Below, piece by piece: positions 1 through 5,482 of a DNA stretch of 7,034 nt. The notes beneath the pieces were generated by a model that did no database searches, had not been told where the DNA came from, and was given only the letters and a program-made list of their open reading frames with translations. Within the stretch, counting starts at the first letter, position 1. The number at the start of each line of letters is the position of its first letter. The position numbers were made by a program, and so were the translations under genes. This DNA comes from AC-69 sp044867345 (GTDB lineage: Bacteria; Actinomycetota; UBA4738; HRBIN12), in contig JBIOUU010000052.1 in the NCBI GenBank assembly GCA_044867345.1, positions 1 to 7,034 on the forward strand. The letters run 5' to 3'.

Positions 1-333
1 GCGGCTCCTTGAGGAAGAAGACGTCGTACCGGTACTTCTTCGGCTCGGCCCCGAACCCCTTCGGAGCCCGGTCGACGATCGCTTGCATCTGCTTCCTGTT
101 TCGCACCACCACGGTCGGCACGTAGTCAAACGCCTCGGCAAGCATCGCCTCGATCCGGCGCGTGAGCTGCAGGGAAGGTCTATCGGCTGCTTCGAAGACG
201 ACGTTGCCGCTCTGGATGTACGTCGAGACGTTCTCGAAGCCGTTCGCCTCGAAGCACGCCTTCAGAGCGGCATCTTGATGAGGTTCTTGCCGCCCACGTT
301 GATCCCGCGTAGGAGGGCCACGTACCGGGTCAT
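1..333 (-). pseudogene. DUF1697 family protein, frameshifted and cut by the window edge
   Basis: From the ATG at 333-331 the product begins MTRYVALLRGINVGGKNLIKM, the hallmark N-terminus of DUF1697 proteins. That frame hits TGA at 264-262, three codons after the ATG at 273-271. The family sequence then resumes in another frame from 268 (ALKACFEANGFENVSTYIQS, then GNVVFEA) and stays open to base 1, ending in the typical YRYDVFFLKEP segment. One missing base just after 271 (ATGCC where ATGGCC would give KMAALKACF) explains everything. It is either a real pseudogene or a sequencing or assembly error; the intact downstream frame, about 88 codons without a stop, favours error or very recent decay. 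The 3' part, usually bringing the protein to about 180 residues, lies outside. A weak GGACGG sits 5 nt before the start. DUF1697 proteins are small and cytoplasmic, with no firmly established biochemical role. The gene follows the beta-barrel-like gene by 30 nt. Confidence 0.85.
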
Positions 334-363
334 CGGCCGTCCGCAGGTGGGAAAGGCCGCCAG

Positions 364-711
364 TCAGTCGAAGCTGTATGTCCCACTCCAGTGCCACAAG
401 CCGTCCGAATCAGCCGTGACGTCGGCGTGGGCATCGAATCCCGCGAACTTCCCGGTCCCTCCCGAAAACGTCGCCGTGCCCTTGTTGGCAGCAAGGTCGA
501 GCACGACGTGGCCTTTGGCGGTGTTCCCGGACCCCGCGTCGAGGACGACGTCGGTGTCGAGGGTGCCCTCGCTCGCCGCCTCGGCGTAGATAACCCTCGA
601 ACCCGCTTCGATCTCTTCGAGATTCGAGGACGTGATCGTGCAGAAGTCACCGGCTTGGCCCGTGTATTCCGAGCACTCCTTGGTGACCTCGAGATCCCCG
701 CTCCGAGCCAT
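364..711 (-). CDS. small beta-barrel-like hypothetical protein (allene-oxide-cyclase-barrel type), no signal peptide
   Basis: A 115-residue product whose body resembles a group of actinobacterial hypothetical proteins, recalled from memory: an early VTKECSEYTG block (residues 9-18), GDFCTITSSN (21-30), then VLDAGSGNTAKGHVVLDL (56-73) and FSGGTGKFAGF (82-92), ending WSGTYSFD. The glycine-rich FSGGTGKFAGF turn and alternating beta pattern suggest an allene-oxide-cyclase or dirigent-like barrel. Cys13 and Cys24 could form a disulfide, which would suit an exported protein. Relatives as I recall them carry an N-terminal signal peptide, but none is visible in any frame upstream. I chose the ATG at 711 (GGGG about 5 nt upstream, weak). 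A TTG at 777 with GGGAAG 7 nt upstream would add 22 mostly charged residues that match nothing and are not a leader. The function is unknown. The gene follows DUF6326 after 103 nt, so it may be separately transcribed. Confidence 0.7.
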   Translation of the reverse strand: MARSGDLEVTKECSEYTGQAGDFCTITSSNLEEIEAGSRVIYAEAASEGTLDTDVVLDAGSGNTAKGHVVLDLAANKGTATFSGGTGKFAGFDAHADVTADSDGLWHWSGTYSFD

Positions 712-814
712 GGCGGCCCCACTTCTCGCGACCTTCCGTCGGCGATCGACCCGAAGTCCGGACTCTACATCGGGCAAGTGAGCGCTTCCCGACGACTCTC
801 GTGGTGGGGGCGTC

Positions 815-1243
815 CTAACCTTGTCCGGTTGCCTCGGGGCGCCACGTCCACGCGTACCTGACGATCAGCAGCAGGAGCGCGATCTCGGAGGCGCTCAGGA
901 ACACGTAGTACGCGTCCGTCTCGCCGACCGCCGCAGCCACGATCGAGACCACGTACAAGATCGGCAGCACGATGTTCGTCCAGCGGCAGACCGGCGGCCT
1001 CAGCACGAGGGACAGGAAGATCATCACACTCGCGATCGCGACGTAGACCGACACCGCGAAGAGGAAGCCCTGGGTGATCTCGATCCCCGAGATCTTTCCC
1101 GACATCACCTCCTCGATCCGGCCTGGCTTGAAGAACCCGAAGATGTCCCCGTACGCGAACAGGAACAGCATCGCGATCCACAGGGCCGAGATCTTGAGTC
1201 GGACGCCGATCCTCACGTCCTCGACGAACCCCGAACCGGACAT
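815..1243 (-). CDS. DUF6326 family four-helix membrane protein
   Basis: The 142-residue product is strongly hydrophobic, with four predicted transmembrane helices at about residues 18-38, 59-81, 88-107 and 110-132. Between helices 1 and 2 lies FAYGDIFGFFKPGRIEEVMS (29-48) followed by GKISGIEITQ, which I recognise as the signature of DUF6326 proteins. The RWTNIVLPILYVVS and AYYVFLSASE segments also fit. The family has no established function; a role in membrane transport or sensing would be a guess. I chose the ATG at 1243 because GGGGAAGG lies 5 nt upstream. An in-frame ATG at 1264 would add seven residues (MAKGKVT) but has no ribosome-binding site. The gene starts 43 nt after the upstream dehydrogenase stop and is probably co-transcribed with it. 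The length is normal for the family. Confidence 0.85.
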   Translation of the reverse strand: MSGSGFVEDVRIGVRLKISALWIAMLFLFAYGDIFGFFKPGRIEEVMSGKISGIEITQGFLFAVSVYVAIASVMIFLSLVLRPPVCRWTNIVLPILYVVSIVAAAVGETDAYYVFLSASEIALLLLIVRYAWTWRPEATGQG

Positions 1244-1248
1244 CGTCA

Positions 1249-1256
1249 CCTTCCCC
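1249..1256 (-). promoter_or_regulatory. Shine-Dalgarno deciding the DUF6326 start
   Basis: Minus-strand GGGGAAGG stands 5 nt before the ATG at 1243-1241. The alternative ATG at 1264 is preceded by a C-run (CTCCCCCCC) with no purine-rich site. The shorter start is therefore preferred. Confidence 0.6.
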
Positions 1257-1286
1257 TTCGCCATTGACTGCGGGGGGGAGCCTAGA

Positions 1287-2258
1287 TCACCCGACGTCGA
1301 TGACGACCTTCCCGCCTGGGTGCCCTTCCGCGAGGTACCGGACGGCGTCGGGGGCCTCGACCAGTTGGAACGTCCGGTCCACGACCGGCGTGACCGTTCC
1401 GGCCTCGATCAGATCCGCCACGGCCTGTAGGTCCTCCAGTTTCGTCTTCGAGTTCAACCCGCCGAGCTTCTGACCGACGAACAGCGACACCAGCGGCCCG
1501 CGAAGGATCCCGCGGAAGAAACCGCCGGTCCACCGGCCGCCGCCGTCCCCGCCGACGACCACGAGCGTTCCCCTGGGGCTCAGCGCGCGCCGCAGCTGCC
1601 GCAGAGGCCGGCGCCCGGCGGTGTCGAGGATCACGTCCCAACGTCGCGAACCGTCCGTGAAGTCCTGGAGCGTGTAGTCCACGACGTCGTTCGCGCCGAT
1701 CGACCGGACGAGGTCAAGCTTCGACGTGCTCGCCACGCCGGTGACCCGTCCACCGAAGGCTTTCGCGATCTGCACGAGCAACGTGCCGACGCCTCCGGCC
1801 GCGCCGATGACGAGCACGTCCTGTCCGGGCTTCACATCCGCCTTCCGCACCGCTTGGAGCGCCGTGACCCCGGAGACGGGGAGGGCCGCGGCCTGTTCGA
1901 AGGACAGCCGAGCGGGCTTGCGGACCACCTTGTCCGCCGGCGCGATCGCGTACTCCGCGAAAGAGCCTTCGGCGACGCCCAGCACCTCGTCGCCGGGCGC
2001 GAAGCGGGTGACGTTCGCCCCGACCGCCTCGACCGTCCCTGCGACGTCCCAGCCCCGGACCGGGACCTTCGGTCGGCGGAACCCGAGCACAGGACGCGCC
2101 ATGTATGGCTGCCCGGTCATGATGTGCCACACGTCCGGACCGGCGCCCGCGGCGTGCACCCGGAGGAGCACGTCTTTCTCCCCGATCACCGGAACGTCGA
2201 TGTCCCGCAGCTCGAGCACGTCCGCCGAGCCGTATCTGTCCTGCACGATCGCCTTCAT
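1287..2258 (-). CDS. NAD(P)-dependent medium-chain dehydrogenase, zinc-free quinone-oxidoreductase type
   Basis: A 323-residue medium-chain dehydrogenase/reductase with the full two-domain layout and normal length. The N-terminal GroES-like domain opens MKAIVQDRYGSADVLELRDI and includes VPVRGWDVAGTVEAVG (66-81) and FAPGDEVLG (86-94). The Rossmann domain has the nucleotide-binding turn GAAGGVGTLLVQIAKA (152-167) and VVVGG (233-237). The catalytic and structural zinc cysteines of classical alcohol dehydrogenases are absent, placing it with quinone-oxidoreductase-like, NAD(P)H-dependent enzymes acting on quinones, enones or aldehydes. The exact substrate cannot be read from the sequence. The ATG at 2258 has AAGGAG 6 nt upstream and begins at the family's usual MKA start. 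A TetR-type gene ends 84 nt upstream on the same strand, so regulation of this gene by that repressor is plausible. The downstream partner is DUF6326. Confidence 0.92.
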   Translation of the reverse strand: MKAIVQDRYGSADVLELRDIDVPVIGEKDVLLRVHAAGAGPDVWHIMTGQPYMARPVLGFRRPKVPVRGWDVAGTVEAVGANVTRFAPGDEVLGVAEGSFAEYAIAPADKVVRKPARLSFEQAAALPVSGVTALQAVRKADVKPGQDVLVIGAAGGVGTLLVQIAKAFGGRVTGVASTSKLDLVRSIGANDVVDYTLQDFTDGSRRWDVILDTAGRRPLRQLRRALSPRGTLVVVGGDGGGRWTGGFFRGILRGPLVSLFVGQKLGGLNSKTKLEDLQAVADLIEAGTVTPVVDRTFQLVEAPDAVRYLAEGHPGGKVVIDVG

Positions 2259-2264
2259 GTGTCT

Positions 2265-2270
2265 CTCCTT
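2265..2270 (-). promoter_or_regulatory. Shine-Dalgarno of the zinc-free dehydrogenase
   Basis: Minus-strand AAGGAG, within a longer purine run (AGGAAGGAGAG, 2263-2273), stands 6 nt before the ATG at 2258. It is the most canonical ribosome-binding site in the window and suggests efficient independent initiation after the 84-nt gap. Confidence 0.7.
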
Positions 2271-2282
2271 CCTGGGCCTACG

Positions 2283-2294
2283 CCGCCGCGGCGG
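2283..2294. repeat. 12-bp perfect palindrome between the TetR and dehydrogenase genes
   Basis: CCGCCGCGGCGG is an exact palindrome 25 nt upstream of the dehydrogenase start. It abuts, sharing base 2294, a second inverted repeat. It could be part of a repressor operator or of a longer RNA fold. However, short GC palindromes arise easily in DNA of this composition. Confidence 0.3.
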
Positions 2295-2309
2295 GGACGA
2301 GCGCGTCCC
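2294..2309. repeat. GGGACG/CGTCCC inverted repeat with a 4-base loop
   Basis: A perfect 6-bp stem, GGGACG (2294-2299) and CGTCCC (2304-2309), with loop AGCG, lies 34 nt after the TetR stop and 36 nt before the dehydrogenase start. No T-run follows on either strand, so it is not a standard intrinsic terminator. It could be an operator for the adjacent TetR protein, an mRNA-processing or stability hairpin, or chance. Confidence 0.35.
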
Positions 2310-2342
2310 GTTCCCGGACAGGCACGCCCTTCACGAGTGGAT

Positions 2343-2948
2343 TCATGCCGGCTGCAAGGCACTCCGCACGAACGCACCCACTTCGCGCTCTCGGCGACGC
2401 AACGATGCGCGGCTCTTGTCCTTCCCAACCACGGCATTGAGCACGCTCGCCTCGGTCAGTGACCCCACCACCGCCGTGTACAGCATAAACAGCAGCAGGG
2501 CCGGGTCCTGCTCGCGGATCTCGCCTGCGTCCATCCCTGCCTGCAGGAACTGAACCGCGCGCTTCCGGAGCGGGTCCATCACACCCGCGAAACGCTCGAA
2601 CCCTTCCGCCCCAAGGCGTCCGGCCTCTCGAACGAACATGGGGAACTCCGGCCACTCCTCGGCCAGCGCGAATACCGCGTGGATGACTGCCTCGGCCCGG
2701 TCCCAGTAGGTCTCCTTGCCCTCGAGGGCGGCCGTGATCTCCCCGGCGACCCGTTGGCCGGCCGCCTGGAGACACGCTTCGAGGAGCGCGTCCTTGGTCG
2801 GGAAGTAATACAGGAGCGTCTGCTTCCGGATCCCGACGGCGCTGGCGATCTGCTCGAGGCTCGCGCCCGAGTAGCCTTCGCGGCCGAACGCGCGGATGGC
2901 CTCCTCGATGAGCGCGTGCCGTCGCGTCTCGCCGCCGATTCTCGTCAT
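2343..2948 (-). CDS. TetR/AcrR-family transcriptional regulator
   Basis: A 201-residue product with a classic TetR N-terminal DNA-binding domain. Helix 1 is near residues 8-22 (RRHALIEEAIRAFGREGY), and the helix-turn-helix follows at 30-55 with SLEQIASAVGIRKQTLLYYF and PTKDALLE. The remaining helices (about 60-198) form the variable ligand-binding and dimerisation domain, consistent with a ligand-released repressor. The ligand is unknown. The ATG at 2948 is 4 nt after the acyltransferase stop (TGAGGGCATG) with only a very close GAGGG, so translation is probably coupled to that gene. The frame remains open about 120 codons further upstream, but that part overlaps the acyltransferase and matches nothing. 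Being last in the lipid operon and immediately before the zinc-free dehydrogenase gene, it may repress the operon, the dehydrogenase, or both. Confidence 0.93.
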   Translation of the reverse strand: MTRIGGETRRHALIEEAIRAFGREGYSGASLEQIASAVGIRKQTLLYYFPTKDALLEACLQAAGQRVAGEITAALEGKETYWDRAEAVIHAVFALAEEWPEFPMFVREAGRLGAEGFERFAGVMDPLRKRAVQFLQAGMDAGEIREQDPALLLFMLYTAVVGSLTEASVLNAVVGKDKSRASLRRREREVGAFVRSALQPA

Positions 2949-2952
2949 GCCC

Positions 2953-3885
2953 TCATCGCCCCGACCGCCACGCCGGAGGACGGCCCCGACGGCGGATGTC
3001 CCGCGAGCCCTCCCACGTCCGGCGCCACTTCGGGCCGGACGGCCCGCTGAGCTTGGGGGTCGCCCCCGTGGCCGCGCGCCTGCGAGCCTCCCACCAGCTC
3101 GTGCGATCCTCGTCGAACAGCTCGGCGATGGCCGACTGCATCCGGAGCGAGAAGGCCTGGTGGGTCTCCTGGTCCTCGGGTCGGAGCGGCCGCCCGTAGC
3201 GCACCCGGATGGGAGGCCGGCCGGGCTTGGGCCAGAACCGGCCCTTCGGCATCGCGGCGTACGCGCCGATGATGGCGATCGGCACGACCGGCATGTCCAT
3301 GTCGATGGCAAGCCGTGCGCTCCCGTGGCGGAACCGCTGCATCCAGCCGTCGCCCGAGCGCGTGCCCTCGGGGAACACGATGAGGTTCCAGCCGTCCCCG
3401 ATCAGCTCCTTGGCCTTGTCCGTGGCCCGCTCCCCGCCCCCGCGCTCGATGGGAAACCCGCCGTACACGAGCGCCGTGAACGCCGATCGCCACCACACAT
3501 CGAAGAAGTAGTCCTTGGCCGCGGCCGTGGCGGTCTTGTTCCGCCACATCGGGGGGAGGGTGGTGAGGATCAGCGTGGCGTCCAGGTGACTCGAGTGGTT
3601 GCTGATGAACATCACCGGCGGCTGCACGCCCTCCAGGTTGTCCAGGCCGAACACCTCGGGCGATGTCTCGTTCCACACGATGGGCTTCATCACCCCGGAG
3701 AGCACGAGATCGCGGGCGGCGCGTCCGGCCGGGCTCCGCGCCCAGTCCGTGGGGAACGACCATGGCTCGGCGGGTGCGGTGTGCGCCTCCGCGGTTCGTG
3801 GGGCCACCGGACGGCGACCCCACCGCCATCCCTTGGCAACGTTTCGGACCTCGTCGACCAGCGAGCGCTTCGTGGTCCGGGGCAT
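2953..3885 (-). CDS. lysophospholipid acyltransferase family protein (PlsC/AGPAT type)
   Basis: A 310-residue acyltransferase carrying the four glycerolipid acyltransferase blocks: NHSSHLD (96-102, the catalytic H-x4-D with His97 and Asp102), GGFPIER (142-148), FPEGTRS (171-177, phosphate-binding) and VPIAIIG (201-207). This family transfers acyl groups from acyl-CoA or acyl-ACP to lysophosphatidic acid or related acceptors at the inner membrane face. The N-terminal 60 or so residues are charged and probably precede a membrane-associating segment. The C-terminus (about 264-310) is unusually basic and proline/arginine-rich. The ATG at 3885 shares its A with the TGA of the LarA-like gene (TGATG), a strong sign of translational coupling, and no good separate ribosome-binding site is visible. 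HAD-IB hydrolases are known partners of this family and one is encoded upstream in the same operon. The acyl acceptor may not be ordinary lysophosphatidate. Confidence 0.92.
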   Translation of the reverse strand: MPRTTKRSLVDEVRNVAKGWRWGRRPVAPRTAEAHTAPAEPWSFPTDWARSPAGRAARDLVLSGVMKPIVWNETSPEVFGLDNLEGVQPPVMFISNHSSHLDATLILTTLPPMWRNKTATAAAKDYFFDVWWRSAFTALVYGGFPIERGGGERATDKAKELIGDGWNLIVFPEGTRSGDGWMQRFRHGSARLAIDMDMPVVPIAIIGAYAAMPKGRFWPKPGRPPIRVRYGRPLRPEDQETHQAFSLRMQSAIAELFDEDRTSWWEARRRAATGATPKLSGPSGPKWRRTWEGSRDIRRRGRPPAWRSGR

Positions 3886-5471
3886 CAGCGCACGTCCGCG
3901 ATGGCCAGGGGCGGCACGTGGAGGTACGTGATCGACGGCGAGCGCCCGACGGTGTCGCCGGCCATCTCCAGCGCGTCACGGAACGAGGTCGCTGCTCGGT
4001 ACCCCAGGCGCTCGCACGCCTTGGGATTCCCGCCCACCACGATGACGTCGCCCAGGTAGTCCAGGGCGTGCGCACCCCAGTACCACATGTAGAAGGGGTG
4101 CACGCCGTGGTACGCGTGGCTCTTGCGATAAAGGTGGATGTACCAGGGATCGGTGGCGTACTGCTGCTCGTACTTCGACTCGATGGTGGAAGGATCGGTG
4201 GTCTGCGACAGGACCTCCTCGAAGAAGTCCACGTACGAGGGGTGGTGAACCTGGTGGAACTCCCACGGCACCGGATGGAACATGATCATCGCTCCGCCAG
4301 GGCGGACCACCGGTTTGTTCCGGTACATGTTGAACAGGTACCCGAGCCCCAGGCAGTGCACCAGGATGGGGTTCATGATCGAGTTCACGTTGTACGGCCC
4401 GATGAACGGGAGGCCCACGACCATCACGTCGCTCTGCCCGTTCACCTCGGTGAGCTGCTGTTGGTGCAAGCGGGCCAGCGTCCGCTCGTGCACCGCGTCG
4501 GTCTCTCCCGCGTTGATCCCGGTCACGCCGTACGGCGCCAGCACCCGCATCCACACCTGGTGACGGAGCTTCGGAGGGGCCATCTCGTTCGCCTTCTTCG
4601 CCGCCACGTAGGTGGCCTGCTCCTTCAGCGACCACTCCCACTCCCTCTTGTTCATGAACCCGAACGGCTGGGGGAAGACCTCGTTGTTCAGCGTGGTCTC
4701 GATGGTGAAGATGCGGACCCCGTTGTCCTTCAGGAGCTGGCCCATGCGCGCGCACGAGTCGTGGATGGCCGAGTGGCCGGGCCGGGGGTCCATGTAGGAC
4801 TTCGAGTGCAGCATCGTGCTGACGTTGTGGTGGGGCCGGACGCCGCGGTAGCTGGCCAGGCCGACTGGTACCGACTTGTGGCCGCCGTCCATGGCCACCA
4901 GGTTGATGTTGACGTACACGATGAGGTCGGACTCGGCCGCCCGCTTGTTGATCTCGACGTCCTCGCCCTTGTCGGTGGTGCCGACGTAGGTGAGGTTTGC
5001 GTGGTCCTCGGCGTCGTGGTTGGTCAGGTCCCGAGGGTAGAACGACCGGAAGACGCGCTCGCCCACCGCATGCTTGATCTCGTCACCGGTCATCCGGCGA
5101 TGCAGCGAGTTGGCCACGATCAGCTTGAGGTCCTCGACACCCTTGGCCGCCGCGAGCTCGATGACCTCCTCCAGGATCACCTGGCGGATGTCGGGCTCCT
5201 GCATCGGCGGCAGGGGGATGGAGATGTCGTCGAACGCGATCGTGAGCTTCATGCCGGGCTTCAGCAGCGCCTCGAGTGGCTCGGAGTCGTGCGGCTCGGC
5301 CAGGGCGCGGCGGATCGCCCCCCGTACGTCCTTGATCCCGGGGAGCGCGTCCGGCGGATAGATCACCCTCGACCCCAGCGGGAATTTCTGGAGCCGGAAC
5401 CCCTCGCCCTCGTGGACCAGGAGCGGCGGCGTCCGCTCGTCCACCTCCAACACGAACCCAGGTCTGCCCAC
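3885..5471 (-). CDS. LarA-like (lactate racemase domain / DUF2088) protein
   Basis: A 528-residue cytoplasmic protein of the LarA superfamily; true LarA is about 425 residues. Members use a nickel-pincer nucleotide to racemise or epimerise 2-hydroxy acids by hydride transfer. Matching blocks are FDDISIPLPP (80-89, the D-x-T-R-P region of LarA), NSLHRRMTGDE (121-131, with His124 at the LarA His108 site), NHDAED (151-156), LTYVGTTDKGEDVEIN (160-175), GGHKSVPVG (196-204, with Lys199 at the cofactor-attaching lysine) and HHN (214-216, with His215 at the nickel-ligand histidine by spacing). The arginine of the first block is Ile85, and the PH catalytic histidine ten residues before the lysine is not visible, so the reaction may differ from lactate racemisation. 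Residues 399-471 are very rich in His, Tyr and Trp. No larB, larC or larE lies in the window. The GTG start has GGGAGGG 4 nt upstream. It lies 10 nt after the dehydrogenase and overlaps the acyltransferase by 1 nt. Confidence 0.85.
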   Translation of the reverse strand: MGRPGFVLEVDERTPPLLVHEGEGFRLQKFPLGSRVIYPPDALPGIKDVRGAIRRALAEPHDSEPLEALLKPGMKLTIAFDDISIPLPPMQEPDIRQVILEEVIELAAAKGVEDLKLIVANSLHRRMTGDEIKHAVGERVFRSFYPRDLTNHDAEDHANLTYVGTTDKGEDVEINKRAAESDLIVYVNINLVAMDGGHKSVPVGLASYRGVRPHHNVSTMLHSKSYMDPRPGHSAIHDSCARMGQLLKDNGVRIFTIETTLNNEVFPQPFGFMNKREWEWSLKEQATYVAAKKANEMAPPKLRHQVWMRVLAPYGVTGINAGETDAVHERTLARLHQQQLTEVNGQSDVMVVGLPFIGPYNVNSIMNPILVHCLGLGYLFNMYRNKPVVRPGGAMIMFHPVPWEFHQVHHPSYVDFFEEVLSQTTDPSTIESKYEQQYATDPWYIHLYRKSHAYHGVHPFYMWYWGAHALDYLGDVIVVGGNPKACERLGYRAATSFRDALEMAGDTVGRSPSITYLHVPPLAIADVR

Positions 5472-5475
5472 ACGT

Positions 5476-5482
5476 CCCTCCC
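5476..5482 (-). promoter_or_regulatory. Shine-Dalgarno of the LarA-like gene, overlapping the upstream stop
   Basis: The minus strand reads TAGGGAGGGACGTGTG. The GGGAGGG site shares its first G with the dehydrogenase stop codon TAG and sits 4 nt before the GTG start. This supports the GTG start and tight coupling of the two genes. Confidence 0.7.

Noticed and set aside
334..359. CGGCC/GGCCG potential stem between the beta-barrel-like and DUF1697 genes
   Set aside because: Only five base pairs with a 16-base loop and no T-run, so it is not supportable as a terminator.
755..764. AGTCCGGACT palindrome in the gap before the beta-barrel-like gene
   Set aside because: At ten bases with no flanking symmetry and no nearby promoter elements, it is expected by chance often enough in GC-rich DNA.
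1265..1286. C-run/G-run before the DUF6326 gene as a possible regulatory element
   Set aside because: A homopolymer of seven bases alone is not evidence of function. It mainly shows that the ATG at 1264 lacks a ribosome-binding site.
2949..3311. Upstream extension of the TetR frame into the acyltransferase
   Set aside because: The open frame continues about 120 codons, but the residues are low-complexity Arg/Pro/Ser. TetR proteins begin close to the ATG at 2948.
2896..4059. 387-codon plus-strand frame and the 376-codon minus-strand frame over the acyltransferase
   Set aside because: Both are Arg/Pro/Gly-rich shadows of the acyltransferase gene, which itself carries all four catalytic blocks.
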